The notes beneath the pieces are model-generated. The model saw only the letters and a program-made list of their open reading frames with translations. It had not been told where the DNA came from and searched no databases. Source: Pontimonas sp. (lineage in GTDB: Bacteria > Actinomycetota > Actinomycetes > Actinomycetales > Microbacteriaceae). From it: a stretch of DNA of 48,694 bases. The stretch lies in contig JANQZT010000023.1 in assembly GCA_030728325.1 (NCBI GenBank), forward strand, positions 61,756 through 110,449, read 5' to 3'. Positions 1 through 10,465 of the stretch are shown in pieces. Position 1 is the first letter of the stretch, and each line of letters starts with the position of its first letter. The position numbers were made by a program, and so were the translations under genes.

Positions 1-223
1 GCAGTGCAGCCGTCAGTTTCCGGACAAGCCCCCTGAGCGTGAACTGAAGGCCATAGGCCGCGAGCACGACCGCCCCCACACTCCACAGCAGGGCGCTTGC
101 TGATGTTCCTGACACTTCAACGCTCTGCCCCGACACAAGGGTGGCAACCCACCAGGCGGTAGCAGAACCAAAGGCTGCGCTCAGAATGGCGAGAACCGCC
201 AACAGGTGATGCAGCCGTTTCAT
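1..223 (-). CDS. Trp biosynthesis-associated membrane protein (C-terminal part runs off the window)
   Basis: Own minus-strand translation from ATG at 223: MKRLHHLLAVLAILSAAFGSATAWWVATLVSGQSVEVSGTSASALLWSVGAVVLAAYGLQFTLRGLVRKLTAAL. Two hydrophobic segments. ATGA overlap with the trpE stop codon. Confidence 0.75.
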   Translation of the reverse strand, partial: MKRLHHLLAVLAILSAAFGSATAWWVATLVSGQSVEVSGTSASALLWSVGAVVLAAYGLQFTLRGLVRKLTAAL

Positions 224-1734
224 CGGACGTCAGGTTTCAAGGCATTTGCAATGCGAATAGCTCGAGCAGGAGCCGACGCCTTATGAATGGTTTCTCGATA
301 CTCACTCGCGGGGTCGGAGTCGGCAACGATCCCGGCTCCGGCTTGAACTATCGCCCGTGAGCCTTGCATCCAGACGGTGCGAATAGTGATGGCAAGGTCA
401 GCGTCGCCCGAATGGCCAAAATATCCGACAACCCCGCCATAAACACCCCGTTGGGTGGGTTCCAGGTCGTCAATGATCTCTAGTGCCCGAGGTTTTGGTG
501 CCCCGCTCAACGTCCCCGCGGGGAAAGTGGCGCGGAAGACGTCCACCGCTGACTTGTCAGACGACAGATCCCCCTCCACGGAGGAGACCAGGTGCATGAT
601 GTGACTAAAGCGCTCAACCTGCATGAATTCGGTCACTTCGACGGTTCCAGCATCACAGACCTTGGACAGATCGTTCCGCGCAAGGTCCACCAACATCAGG
701 TGCTCTGCTTGCTCCTTTGTGTCCGCCAGCAGTTCCTGAGCATGCCGCTGGTCCTCCTCCACGCTCCCCCCTCGGGGCCGTGACCCTGCTATCGGGTGAG
801 AGTAAACCTTCCCCCGTTGAAGGGTGACGAGGGCCTCTGGGGAGGAGCCCACGACATGGTAGGTCTCGCCGGAAACGCCCTGGCACTCGAGCAAGTACAT
901 ATAAGGGCTCGGATTCACCGAGCGCAGCACTCGATACACCTCGAGAGGACTTGCGTCCACCTGAAATTCGAATTGCTGGGAGAGGACAACCTGGAAGACA
1001 TCACCGTCGTCGATGTGTTTCTTGGCGCGAGCCACCATCTCGAAGAACTGATCCTCGTCAAGAGCGGGATGAGGAAGTTCCTCAGGGGGTTCGGTTTTCT
1101 GATGGAGTGTCGAGGAGGTGGGTTGAGTGAGTGCTTCATGCATCGAATCCAGCCGAGCAACCGCGCGCTGATACTCCTCGACCCCAACAGGCTGATCAGA
1201 GTGCGTGAGAGCGACCAGCACAACCTCTGAGGAGTGGTGATCAAACGCGACGAAGTCGCGCACCAGTGCGAGATGCATCGCCGGCACGGTGTGCGTTGCC
1301 AAAGGCGGATGTGGCAAACGCTCAACCTCGCGCACAGCTTCCCACCCGATGTGACCGACGAGGCCCCCGGCAAAAGGAGGAAGATCAGGAATCGGTTCGG
1401 AGAGCCAACGCTGGTGCAGAACCTCCAGCGCGTCGAGAGGTCTCTCAGGCATCTCCTGCCCAAAAGCGTCCAACGCTGACATCCCGTGGCTGAGCCAGAG
1501 CGCTCGGTCGTCCTCTTGAGAAAGGACACCGTGAACTGCGACTCCGAGGAAGGAATACCTCGACCATTTTCCCGCCTGATCTGCCGATTCGAGAAGGAAT
1601 GATCCAGGCCCGCGAGAGAGTTTGCGATAAAGCCCCATCGGGGTTTCACTATCCGCGAAGAGGCGGCGGATCACAGGAGTAACTCGACGGTTTTCGCCCC
1701 ACTCAAGGAACTCTTCGAGGCGAGTATCAGACAT
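220..1734 (-). CDS. trpE: Anthranilate synthase component I
   Basis: N-terminal LLES motif and chorismate-binding C-terminal motifs (HPIAGSRPRG, DLARNDLSKVC, GTLSGAPKPRALEIID). ORF is open to 1818, but the start is most likely at MSDTRLEEF (1734). Confidence 0.95.
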   Translation of the reverse strand: MSDTRLEEFLEWGENRRVTPVIRRLFADSETPMGLYRKLSRGPGSFLLESADQAGKWSRYSFLGVAVHGVLSQEDDRALWLSHGMSALDAFGQEMPERPLDALEVLHQRWLSEPIPDLPPFAGGLVGHIGWEAVREVERLPHPPLATHTVPAMHLALVRDFVAFDHHSSEVVLVALTHSDQPVGVEEYQRAVARLDSMHEALTQPTSSTLHQKTEPPEELPHPALDEDQFFEMVARAKKHIDDGDVFQVVLSQQFEFQVDASPLEVYRVLRSVNPSPYMYLLECQGVSGETYHVVGSSPEALVTLQRGKVYSHPIAGSRPRGGSVEEDQRHAQELLADTKEQAEHLMLVDLARNDLSKVCDAGTVEVTEFMQVERFSHIMHLVSSVEGDLSSDKSAVDVFRATFPAGTLSGAPKPRALEIIDDLEPTQRGVYGGVVGYFGHSGDADLAITIRTVWMQGSRAIVQAGAGIVADSDPASEYRETIHKASAPARAIRIANALKPDVR

Positions 1735-2083
1735 CGGAGTGTTCCGCTTCAAAGCAAGTGTCTGATCCGGTGTGGCAGGCGGGTCCCGTTTGCTCGACGT
1801 CGGCCAAAAGAACATCACCGTCGCAGTCCAACCGGATCCGCCTGGCTACCTGGATGTTCCCGCTCGTGTCGCCTTTACGCCAATATTCCCTGCGTGAGCG
1901 GCTGAAATAGGTCACTCGGCCCTCTGCCAGTGTTCTGGACAACGCTTCGGCGTCCATCCAGGCCATCATGAGCACTGCTCGTGAGGAAATATCCTGCGCG
2001 ATGCAGGGAATGAGACCATCCGCCGAAAAGGACGCACGCTCGAGAATGGCGGGGTCCGCCTCAACTACCCACGACGTACTCAT
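1727..2083 (-). CDS. hisI: Phosphoribosyl-AMP cyclohydrolase
   Basis: [32 protein letters not shown] and CHTGSDTCF motifs; adjacent to hisF. Confidence 0.95.
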   Translation of the reverse strand: MSTSWVVEADPAILERASFSADGLIPCIAQDISSRAVLMMAWMDAEALSRTLAEGRVTYFSRSRREYWRKGDTSGNIQVARRIRLDCDGDVLLADVEQTGPACHTGSDTCFEAEHSDV

Positions 2084-2841
2084 CTCACCACCGCCCCTGC
2101 GCCCTCGAGGGCACTCTTCACATCTCGAACACTGACTTTATCGTGGTGGAATATCGATGCTGCGAGCACGGCGTCAGCCCCGGCCTCATAGGCACCCACC
2201 GCATCCTGCGCGTTGCCGGCACCCCCTGAGGCGACGAGCGGAAGCTGAGAGATCGCTCGGACATCGCGAATCATCTCGACATCGAAACCCTGTTTGGTCC
2301 CATCAGCGTCGATGGAATTGAGAAGGATTTCTCCTGCCCCACGCTCGGACGCTTCGCGAACCCATTCGAGGGCATCAACACCAGCACTCTTGCGACCCCC
2401 GTGCGTCGTCACCACGTAACCCGAGGGCATTGCGGAGTCTCGTTTTGCATCGACGGAAATCACGCACACTTGTTGACCGAAATGCGCGGCGATCTCATCG
2501 AGGAGGCCTGGTCTGGCGAGAGCCGCACTGCTGACACTAATTTTGTCTGCGCCGTGCTCGAGGAGTGTTCCGACGTCAGAGACTGAGCGAACTCCGCCAC
2601 CGACCGTCAACGGGATAAAGACGTTCTCTGCGGTGTGACGAACAAGGTCGAGGGTCGTTCTCCGGTCGTCCAAGGTCGCGGTGACATCGAGAAAGGTAAT
2701 CTCATCGGCGCCTTGCTCGCCATAGAGAGCGGCGAGTTCCACGGGGTCCCCCGCATCAACCAGGTCGAGGAAGTTCACGCCCTTCACCACTCGCCCCTTG
2801 TCGACATCAAGGCAGGGAATGACCCGGACCGAGAGCGACAT
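2080..2841 (-). CDS. hisF: Imidazole glycerol phosphate synthase cyclase subunit
   Basis: [36 protein letters not shown] and LVASGGAGN motifs. Confidence 0.97.
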   Translation of the reverse strand: MSLSVRVIPCLDVDKGRVVKGVNFLDLVDAGDPVELAALYGEQGADEITFLDVTATLDDRRTTLDLVRHTAENVFIPLTVGGGVRSVSDVGTLLEHGADKISVSSAALARPGLLDEIAAHFGQQVCVISVDAKRDSAMPSGYVVTTHGGRKSAGVDALEWVREASERGAGEILLNSIDADGTKQGFDVEMIRDVRAISQLPLVASGGAGNAQDAVGAYEAGADAVLAASIFHHDKVSVRDVKSALEGAGAVVR

Positions 2842-3686
2842 TAGATACGCGCTGCGTGAATGGCAGACACAAGAATCGCGCGAGCGCCGAGAGCGTAGAG
2901 CTTGTCCATGACCTGGTTGGCGTCATCCCTGGGAACCATAGCCCTAACCGCAACCCAGGAAGGATCACGGAGCGGTGAGACGGTAGGCGATTCGAGTCCC
3001 GGTGTAATCGCTGACGCCTCTTCCAGGAGGGCTTGCGGCAGGTCGTAATCCATCAGCACGTACTGCTTTGCCACCCACACCCCGTGGAGCCTCCTGCGCA
3101 AGGTCTCGATACCGGGAATATCAGGCGTGAGACTGATGAGAATTGCCTCCGACTCCAGGATCACGGGACCAAAGATCTCTAGCCCTTGAGCCTTCAGGGT
3201 CGCTCCCGTCGAGACGACATCGGCGACAGCATCGGCGACCCCCAAACGGACAGCAGATTCCACGGCGCCATCGAGTGTCACGATGTCGGCCGTCACACCG
3301 GCTTTCGCCAAAAAGTCTCCAACCAGACCTGGGTAGGAGGTCGCGACACGTTTACCGTTGAGGTCTGACACCTCGGAAATCCCCGCGGGTCCGGCGAATC
3401 GAAAGGTCGAGTGACCGAAACCCAAAGGCTGAATCTCGAGGGCCTCGGTGTCGGAATCCAATAACAGGTCGCGGCCGGTGATCCCCACATCCAGGGCACC
3501 CGACCCCACGTATGTGGCAATGTCCCGTGGTCTGAGGAAGAAGAATTCCACGCCGTTACGAGGATCGGGAACAGTGAGTGCGCGGGGGTCTCGCCGGCCG
3601 ACATAACCGGCCTCGACGAGCATCGCACTGGCGGTGTCGGACAGTGTCCCTTTATTGGGAACGGCAATGCGCAACGGTTCGCTCAT
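2841..3686 (-). CDS. hisG: ATP phosphoribosyltransferase (long form)
   Basis: [13 protein letters not shown] and [11 protein letters not shown] motifs; 281 aa with C-terminal regulatory region; his cluster context. Confidence 0.95.
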   Translation of the reverse strand: MSEPLRIAVPNKGTLSDTASAMLVEAGYVGRRDPRALTVPDPRNGVEFFFLRPRDIATYVGSGALDVGITGRDLLLDSDTEALEIQPLGFGHSTFRFAGPAGISEVSDLNGKRVATSYPGLVGDFLAKAGVTADIVTLDGAVESAVRLGVADAVADVVSTGATLKAQGLEIFGPVILESEAILISLTPDIPGIETLRRRLHGVWVAKQYVLMDYDLPQALLEEASAITPGLESPTVSPLRDPSWVAVRAMVPRDDANQVMDKLYALGARAILVSAIHAARI

Positions 3687-3946
3687 AGTTCCCGATACAC
3701 ATCCTCAGTGGTCAGTCCTTTAGCAAGCATCAGAACCTGGAGGTGATAAATCAGCTGCGAGATTTCGATCGCCAAAGCCTCAGAGCTCTCGTGTTCGGCC
3801 GCCATCCAGACCTCTGATGCTTCTTCCACAATTTTCTTACCAATTGCGTGAACACCCTTATCTAGCAGGGCTACCGTACCGGAGCCCTCTGGCCGCTGGG
3901 TGGAGAGTGCCTGGAGCTCGAGAAAGAGGTCGTCGAAGGTTTTCAC
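3683..3946 (-). CDS. hisE: Phosphoribosyl-ATP pyrophosphatase
   Basis: [13 protein letters not shown]...[17 protein letters not shown]...[14 protein letters not shown]. Likely GTG start at 3946; the longer ORF to 4090 runs into the neighbouring gene. Confidence 0.9.
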   Translation of the reverse strand: MKTFDDLFLELQALSTQRPEGSGTVALLDKGVHAIGKKIVEEASEVWMAAEHESSEALAIEISQLIYHLQVLMLAKGLTTEDVYREL

Positions 3947-3971
3947 AACCCCAGGGTACCGGGCAAGAGCA

Positions 3972-4337
3972 CTAGCGGGTGCCCAGAAGATCGATCGCGA
4001 AGACCAGAGTTCTGCCCGAGAGACGGTGCCCTCCACCGGCTGGACCGTAGGCCCACGCAGGCGGGCAGGTGAGCAGTCTGCGACCACCAACCTTCATTCC
4101 CGGAATTCCCTCTTGCCAGCCTTTGATCAGGCTTGTCAGGGGGAACTGAATCGACTCACCCCTGCTCCATGAAGAATCAAACTCTTCGCCTGTCTCGAAA
4201 TCAACGCCCACGTAATGAACCTCGACGACGGAGCCAGGAGCGGCCTCGTCTCCCTCCCCGAGGAAAACATCCTCCACCACCATCTCGGTCGGCTCAGGGC
4301 CCATTTGCGGCTCAATCTCGGGTTTGGTGCGGTCCAT
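3972..4337 (-). CDS. FKBP-type peptidyl-prolyl cis-trans isomerase
   Basis: [30 protein letters not shown] and [18 protein letters not shown]...AYG...LVFAIDLLG match the FKBP fold. Start chosen at [11 protein letters not shown]. Confidence 0.9.
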   Translation of the reverse strand: MDRTKPEIEPQMGPEPTEMVVEDVFLGEGDEAAPGSVVEVHYVGVDFETGEEFDSSWSRGESIQFPLTSLIKGWQEGIPGMKVGGRRLLTCPPAWAYGPAGGGHRLSGRTLVFAIDLLGTR

Positions 4338-4339
4338 GC

Positions 4340-5005
4340 TTAGTTCCTTTCCTCGGACTTTACGGAGTTTCGTAACGCTTCGATGTTGTCTGCTGGTTCT
4401 CCGTGACCGTAAACACTGGAGCCAGCGACGAAGGTATTCGCGCCATGGCGCCATGCGATAGGGAGCGTCTCTACAGTGATGCCGCCATCTACTTCCACAA
4501 GCGGGCTGAGCCCGTTCTGGTCCAGGTATTCCCGCAACTGCTCAAGCTTCGGCATCATCTCGGACATGAAGGGTTGACCTCCGGCACCGGGCTCAACGGT
4601 CATAACCAGCACCATGTCGGCCATATGAAAGAACTCCATATACGGATCGAGCGGCGTCCCAGGTTTGAGAGCGATGCCCGCTTTGGCCCCATGAGACTGA
4701 ATGGAGCGCAACGTCGATCCCACATCATGAGCCGCTTCCACATGAAACGTCACAGACTGCGCCCCAATCTCGGCATATCCAGGAGCAAACGCATCCGCAT
4801 GGTTAACCATCAAATGAACGTCGAGGGGCACGGGTGAAACCTCGACGATGCGCTTCACCATCTGCGGTCCAAACGTGAGGGCTTGGACAAAGTGGTTGTC
4901 CATGACATCCACATGCACGGCATCCGCCGCACTAATTCGCTGGAGTTCCGCTTCCATATTGACAAAGTCAGCAGAAAGCACGCTCGGGTGCAGGCGGATA
5001 TCCAC
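4340..5005 (-). CDS. rpe: Ribulose-phosphate 3-epimerase
   Basis: HPSVLSADF, VHVDVMDNHFV, DVHLMV, MTVEPGAGGQPF and VDGGI motifs. Confidence 0.96.
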   Translation of the reverse strand: MDIRLHPSVLSADFVNMEAELQRISAADAVHVDVMDNHFVQALTFGPQMVKRIVEVSPVPLDVHLMVNHADAFAPGYAEIGAQSVTFHVEAAHDVGSTLRSIQSHGAKAGIALKPGTPLDPYMEFFHMADMVLVMTVEPGAGGQPFMSEMMPKLEQLREYLDQNGLSPLVEVDGGITVETLPIAWRHGANTFVAGSSVYGHGEPADNIEALRNSVKSEERN

Positions 5006-5018
5006 TCCCTCAGCCTAC

Positions 5019-6359
5019 CTAGAGCGAACGCTGGATCAGTTGAATAAACATGGCATCGGTCCCGTGGCGGTGGGTCCAGAGCTGGACTGCTGTGCCGCGA
5101 CGGTGCCCCGTAATCGGACTTGTCACGATCCCCTCCAATACGGCGGATGTGTCCAGGAGTGTCAGTCGCTCATCGTCGCTCACAACCCTGTTGATTACCG
5201 CCGTGGTCTCCTCGACCACTGGCGAGCACGTGATGTAGGCCAAGTAGCCTCCCGGTGCGAGAGAGTTGAGACCGTTCCGAAGCAACGCTTCCTGCAGCTC
5301 TCGCAATGCTGGAATGCTCTCTGGTGTCTTAACCCAGCGCGCCTCTGGTCGACGGCGCAGGGCGCCCAGTCCGGAGCAGGGCGCATCAAGCAAAATCCGC
5401 GAAAATCTCTCGGCGCGTGGGCGACGTGAGTCGCCAACTTCGACGCTCATGGCCGTGGGCAATCTGTCCGTGATGGCCGACGTCGAATCCTCCACGAGCG
5501 TGGATCTGTGCTCGGAGATTTCGCTGGCAAGCACCGACGCTCCTACGGCGCACGCTTCCGCACCGAGAACCGCCGTTTTGCCTCCGGGACCAGCACACAT
5601 ATCCCAAATTCGCTCGGCGGCCTCGAGAGGGGCCACTCGTGTCAGCAGAAGTGCGGCCAGCTGTGAACCCTCGTCTTGGACGCGAATGAACTTCTGCGCG
5701 ACACCCTGAACTCTGCGGGGGTCTCCTCCTTGGAGGGTGGAGCCAATCGGCGAATAGTGGGTGGCAGACGCCTCCCCCGGTTCGGAGAACCCCGGAAGGT
5801 GACACAGCGTGACAAGAGGTGCCTGGTTGTGAGAGTCGAGGGCTTCCTCGAGCTCTCCCGCACCTTCGCACTCTGCCAGTGCGCTCTCAAGCTCCGCGGC
5901 AATCCAGGAGGGATGGGAGCGCAGAGACGCAGTTGACTGGCCAATAACTCGTCCCCAGTACTCCGCAGGATGAGCTGAGACAGCTCGCAGAGCAGCATTG
6001 ACAAGGCCTGCAACCCGGTGGAGGCCGCGATTTTTTGCGAGACGGACACTCTCGTTGACAGCTGCGTGGGTTTCGACCCGCATACGGAGTAGCTGGTACA
6101 CCCCCAACCTGAGGAGTACGCGGACCTCTGGTTCGAGGGAGGAAGAGTCTCGATGGGTTGCCTCTTGGATGACAGCATCCAGTTCTCCCTGAGCTCGAAG
6201 TGACCCGTACACCAGTTCAGTCACGAAGCCACGGTCACGCTCATCAAGATCTGAGCGTCCCAAGGCGACAGGGAGAGCCAAGTTCGCGTACGCACCATCA
6301 CGTTCCACGGCAACCGCAACGTCGAACGCAACTTCCCGGGACATGGCACCGTTAGGCAC
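5019..6359 (-). CDS. rsmB: 16S rRNA (cytosine-C5) methyltransferase, RsmB/Sun family
   Basis: N-terminal NusB-like domain; DMCAGPGGKTAVL, LLDAPCSGLGALRRRPEARW and YITCSP motifs. Confidence 0.93.
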   Translation of the reverse strand: MPNGAMSREVAFDVAVAVERDGAYANLALPVALGRSDLDERDRGFVTELVYGSLRAQGELDAVIQEATHRDSSSLEPEVRVLLRLGVYQLLRMRVETHAAVNESVRLAKNRGLHRVAGLVNAALRAVSAHPAEYWGRVIGQSTASLRSHPSWIAAELESALAECEGAGELEEALDSHNQAPLVTLCHLPGFSEPGEASATHYSPIGSTLQGGDPRRVQGVAQKFIRVQDEGSQLAALLLTRVAPLEAAERIWDMCAGPGGKTAVLGAEACAVGASVLASEISEHRSTLVEDSTSAITDRLPTAMSVEVGDSRRPRAERFSRILLDAPCSGLGALRRRPEARWVKTPESIPALRELQEALLRNGLNSLAPGGYLAYITCSPVVEETTAVINRVVSDDERLTLLDTSAVLEGIVTSPITGHRRGTAVQLWTHRHGTDAMFIQLIQRSL

Positions 6360-7272
6360 GGAACCCCACTCCAGGTGGAAGCCCTCGGAACCAATCCTTG
6401 GCCTGCATGACAGACTTTCCAGCCGGTTGAACAGAGGTCAAGGCGATCGCTGTAGTCCCCGTCCCGACAGAGACGCCCTCCGAATGGCTTACGAGCTCGC
6501 CAGGGCGGAGACCACCCTGGGCCACGTCATGCCAGGCGGAGATGACCTTGACCTGTTGCTCGTTGTCATCCCGAAGGGCAAAGCATCCTGGCTCATCGCC
6601 CCAGGCCCTCAACTGGTTATAGATGTCCTCGGCGCTCTTCGACCAGTCAATGGACCCGACATTCCTGCTGGGTTTGGGAGCAAAACTTGGCTCTCCCTGT
6701 TGCGCCGACACCCTCAGCGAACCAGCATCAATATCCTCGAGCAGGGTCAAAACAGGTTCCGGCGCCATCTCTGCAAGCTTGGCAAGGACGCCACTGGCCG
6801 TCTCGTGAGGTGCAATCGCGTATGTCCGCACTTGAGCCACGGGTCCAGTATCGAGACCCTGCTCGATGCGAAACACGCTGACCCCGGTCTCCTCATCCCC
6901 GGCCGCCACCGCATAGGGAACGGGCGCGGCGCCCCTCCATCGAGGCAGTAAGGAGAAATGAACATTCCACCAGCCCTGAGGAACGCTCGAAAGCTCCTCC
7001 TCCCCCAACATCCGCCCATATGCGACCACAATCACGACATCTGGCTTCCAGCTACTCAGCGCTGCCATAACGTCCTCTGTAGTCTCCGGGGTGGCCACAG
7101 GAACTCTGAGCTCCTCCGCCGCTAGTGCCACCGGAGTGGGGGTTAGTACCTGTTTTCTGCCTACCGGACGCGCAGGCTGGGTCAGTACACCCTCGAGAGT
7201 GTGGGAAGAGGCGTGGAGAGCCTTCAAGGTGGGAAGTGCAACTTCAGGACTCCCGGCAAAGACGATGCGCAT
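6352..7272 (-). CDS. fmt: Methionyl-tRNA formyltransferase
   Basis: MRIVFAGSPEVALPTL, NVHFSLLPRWRGAAPV and LDTGPV motifs; start set at MRIVFAG rather than the ORF limit 7314. Confidence 0.96.
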   Translation of the reverse strand: MRIVFAGSPEVALPTLKALHASSHTLEGVLTQPARPVGRKQVLTPTPVALAAEELRVPVATPETTEDVMAALSSWKPDVVIVVAYGRMLGEEELSSVPQGWWNVHFSLLPRWRGAAPVPYAVAAGDEETGVSVFRIEQGLDTGPVAQVRTYAIAPHETASGVLAKLAEMAPEPVLTLLEDIDAGSLRVSAQQGEPSFAPKPSRNVGSIDWSKSAEDIYNQLRAWGDEPGCFALRDDNEQQVKVISAWHDVAQGGLRPGELVSHSEGVSVGTGTTAIALTSVQPAGKSVMQAKDWFRGLPPGVGFRA

Positions 7273-7310
7273 TTCACTGAGCCTAGTAATGGCGACCACT
7301 CGGGGTGATG

Positions 7311-9275
7311 TCACTCTCCCGCAAGTGTGTCGAGCGCCAGTGGATCATCCACCACAATCTTGACTCTCTCCACTGCGGTTCGTCGCGGACCACTGGCCAT
7401 CTTCTGTCTCCAGGACGCAAGCTCCTTCACCACGGACTCCCCGAGCGCATAAGGAAAACGAACCACAGAGAGCACCGCTCCATCGGTGACTGGCACGGGT
7501 CCTAAGGAGTCAATCTGTGGCGACAGGGACCGCATCGCATCACAGATCGCATCGACGTCCTGAGAGGGCCCTGTAAGCGACGCTATGCGCAGAGCCGGAG
7601 GGAGCTTGAGGGCCACACGCTGGGACAACTCGTGACGAAACAGTTGCGTCCAGGTTCCTGCCGCGAGCGCCATAGCTGGCGGCCCGTCAAGATCGGTGAC
7701 ATAGCAAAGCCCGTCATCAGCGGTGTAAGAGACCGCGTGCTCCCATGAGTGGACCGACTCTTCGAGGGCGCCCAGAGAGTCGCGTTGCAACATTGCGGCA
7801 CCATCCAAGAGCAAAACCATCGCGTAACCTCCTGGAGTCACAGGCTCTGACCCTCTTGTCGCCACCACAAGAGCAGGAGCATCTGGAACGCTGACGACCC
7901 GGTTCTCGCCATCTGACCGAATAATCGCGACCGAGGGAAAAGACTTACCGAGATCTGCAACCGTGCGCCCAATTCCTTGCCCGCGAGGCTGGAGCGTCAA
8001 GCTTGAGCACTCAGGACAGGCCCACCGTGCAGCCACTACACCGCACCATAGGCAGGTGGGATTGCTACTCGCGGAGGACTTACGCAAGGGTCCGCCACAG
8101 TGCGCGCACGATGCTTTTGACTTGCATTGTGCGCAGCTGAGACCGGGAGAAAAACCGCTCCGGAAGACCTGAATGAGAACCGGACCGTCGTTCAGAGCGA
8201 CCTTCACCGCCTGGTAAACGCTCGAAGGGAGGCGAGCCGGGGACGACAAAGCTTCCTGGCCCAAGGTCAGCGATGTCGGGATGACGCGCGGTCGGGTACT
8301 TCCCGCCGCGGAGTGCTCGGCTATGTATCCCATGTCAATCCATCGGCGCACAGCCAGGCTCGGCGTCACGCTCGCAAAGCACACAGCAACGTTCTCCATC
8401 GAGTTTCTCAACAGAGCAACATCTCTGGAATGGGGGTATGGGGCTAATGGTTCTCGATGTGCCGAGTCCGCATCATCGAGAACGATAATGAGTCCGAGGT
8501 TGTGCGCTGGGGCGTACACAGCATGACGGCTGCCCAGAACAATGACGGGCGTTGGTTCTAGCGTGCGAAGGTAGTGGGCATAACGCTCAGCCGGTGGCTG
8601 ATCGCCGGCGAGCAGAGAAATTCGATCGTCCGGCACGAGATCTCTCAGTACGGCCCAACACTGTTCGACATCACGCCAATCCGGGCAGACAACGATGACG
8701 GATTGGCCCTCGGCCAGCGCCTGAACGGCAATGTGCGCGACAGACTCCCGGGAACGAGGAACCACTGTGCCCGTGGGGGATGTCGTCATCCCATAGGGCA
8801 AAGAAAGGCTGGAACGAATTCCCGAGCCGATCACCTCGGAGGCCACAGGTGCTGTGGGTTCAAGGACTGGTGCCTCCCACTGATCACTCTGTGGGGAGTC
8901 AAGGGCTGATCCGTCTCGCCACCAGGCCTTTTCCGCCTTGACGTAGCGCTTCGGTATCGCAAGCCTCAGAACATCCGCAGCGTTACCCGCTGACCTCGAC
9001 GCCACTGCGCTCGCAAGATTCCAGAGACGTGGGGGAAGGACGGGAACTGGGGAAACTAGTTCTGTAATCGCCGCCAGCTTTCCCGAATGCTCTGTCTCGC
9101 TGGAACACTCGATTACATAGCCCTCGGCGAGCCTTTTGGCAGAGCGCAGTGGAACCCGGACACGAACACCCTGTTGGACGTCGAGCTCTGGAGGAATCAG
9201 ATAGTCAAACAGCCGACTGAGCTGTGGCAGGCGAGAGTCCAGAACAACTCGTGCTACTCGCCTACTATCGCTCAC
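7311..9275 (-). CDS. priA: Primosomal protein N' (PriA), predicted non-helicase actinobacterial form
   Basis: N-terminal DNA-binding region ([23 protein letters not shown]) and four zinc CxxC pairs (CAQC, CAHC, CLWC, CPEC); no recognisable Walker A motif. Confidence 0.88.
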   Translation of the reverse strand: MSDSRRVARVVLDSRLPQLSRLFDYLIPPELDVQQGVRVRVPLRSAKRLAEGYVIECSSETEHSGKLAAITELVSPVPVLPPRLWNLASAVASRSAGNAADVLRLAIPKRYVKAEKAWWRDGSALDSPQSDQWEAPVLEPTAPVASEVIGSGIRSSLSLPYGMTTSPTGTVVPRSRESVAHIAVQALAEGQSVIVVCPDWRDVEQCWAVLRDLVPDDRISLLAGDQPPAERYAHYLRTLEPTPVIVLGSRHAVYAPAHNLGLIIVLDDADSAHREPLAPYPHSRDVALLRNSMENVAVCFASVTPSLAVRRWIDMGYIAEHSAAGSTRPRVIPTSLTLGQEALSSPARLPSSVYQAVKVALNDGPVLIQVFRSGFSPGLSCAQCKSKASCAHCGGPLRKSSASSNPTCLWCGVVAARWACPECSSLTLQPRGQGIGRTVADLGKSFPSVAIIRSDGENRVVSVPDAPALVVATRGSEPVTPGGYAMVLLLDGAAMLQRDSLGALEESVHSWEHAVSYTADDGLCYVTDLDGPPAMALAAGTWTQLFRHELSQRVALKLPPALRIASLTGPSQDVDAICDAMRSLSPQIDSLGPVPVTDGAVLSVVRFPYALGESVVKELASWRQKMASGPRRTAVERVKIVVDDPLALDTLAGE

Positions 9276-10456
9276 AATCCACTAGCTTGGCGCAACTCCT
9301 CCACACGGTTAAGACGCTCCCACGGAAAATCGTGATCTGTGCGTCCAAAATGCCCGTAGGCGGCGGTCGGGAGGAAGGGTGTATCCAGCAATTCAAGCTG
9401 CTCGATGATCGCCTTAGGGCGGAGATCAAACACGGTCGCAATCGCGTTTTCGATGGTCTGTGCCGGTACCTTTTCGGTACCGAAGGTCTCAACGAAAATG
9501 CTCACGGGGTGGGCGGTTCCAATCGCATAGGAGACCTGAATCTCTGCTTTGTCCGCCAGCCCTGCCGCGACAACGTTCTTAGCAACCCAGCGCAACGCGT
9601 AGGCTGCTGAGCGGTCAACCTTCGTGGGGTCCTTCCCGCTGAAGGCACCGCCACCGTGACGGGACGCCCCGCCGTAGGTATCCACAATGATTTTCCGCCC
9701 GGTCAAACCGGCGTCACCATCAGGGCCTCCCGTAACGAAGGGTCCGCTGGGGTTGATGAGATACCGCGTGTGAGAAGCATCGAGATCCACCAACTCAAGG
9801 ACAGGTTCGATGACATGCTTCTTCAGGTCCGCCTCAATCTGGTCATGCTCCGCCCCCGGGTCGTGTTGGGTTGAGATCACCACGGTGGTGAGTTCGACAG
9901 GTTTGCCGTCCTCAAACCCAATGGTCACCTGAGTCTTCCCGTCAGGCCGCAAGTAGGGAACCAAACCTGACTTTCGGGCGACGGACAGTTGCTGCGCGAG
10001 ACGGTGGGCGAGCCATAGGGGCATGGGCATGTAGGACTCAGTCTCGGTGGTCGCAAATCCGAACATGATTCCCTGATCGCCAGCCCCAAGAGTGTCGTAG
10101 GGGTCGACCGAGCCACCACTCCGCGCTTCTAAAGCCGAATCGACGCCATGAGCAATATCCGCCGATTGCTGTCCCAGCGAGAGGTGCCACGCAAAGCCAT
10201 CGGCATCGATACCAATCGAGACATCTGTGTAGCCGATGGAGCGCACGAGATCACGCACGATCTTCTCGACGTCGACTGTGGCGTTGGAGGTGACCTCACC
10301 GGCAACATGGATCATGTTTCCGGCACTCAGTGACTCGATGGCGCACCGGGAATTCTTGTCCCCCGCCAGGAACGCGTCGAGCAATGCATCACTGATTTGG
10401 TCGCACATCTTGTCAGGATGACCCTCAGTGACCGATTCTGAACTGAAGTACCTCAT
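9272..10456 (-). CDS. metK: S-adenosylmethionine synthetase
   Basis: [35 protein letters not shown] and [19 protein letters not shown] motifs. Confidence 0.98.
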   Translation of the reverse strand: MRYFSSESVTEGHPDKMCDQISDALLDAFLAGDKNSRCAIESLSAGNMIHVAGEVTSNATVDVEKIVRDLVRSIGYTDVSIGIDADGFAWHLSLGQQSADIAHGVDSALEARSGGSVDPYDTLGAGDQGIMFGFATTETESYMPMPLWLAHRLAQQLSVARKSGLVPYLRPDGKTQVTIGFEDGKPVELTTVVISTQHDPGAEHDQIEADLKKHVIEPVLELVDLDASHTRYLINPSGPFVTGGPDGDAGLTGRKIIVDTYGGASRHGGGAFSGKDPTKVDRSAAYALRWVAKNVVAAGLADKAEIQVSYAIGTAHPVSIFVETFGTEKVPAQTIENAIATVFDLRPKAIIEQLELLDTPFLPTAAYGHFGRTDHDFPWERLNRVEELRQASGL

Positions 10457-10465
10457 GAGCCCTAC

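Noticed and set aside
915-1649. 244-aa minus-strand ORF in another frame of trpE
   Set aside because: Out-of-frame reading of the trpE sense strand; trpE frame carries all conserved motifs.
10457-10465. Possible SAM riboswitch upstream of metK
   Set aside because: metK initiates at 10456 only 9 bp after the coaBC stop; there is no space for a riboswitch aptamer.
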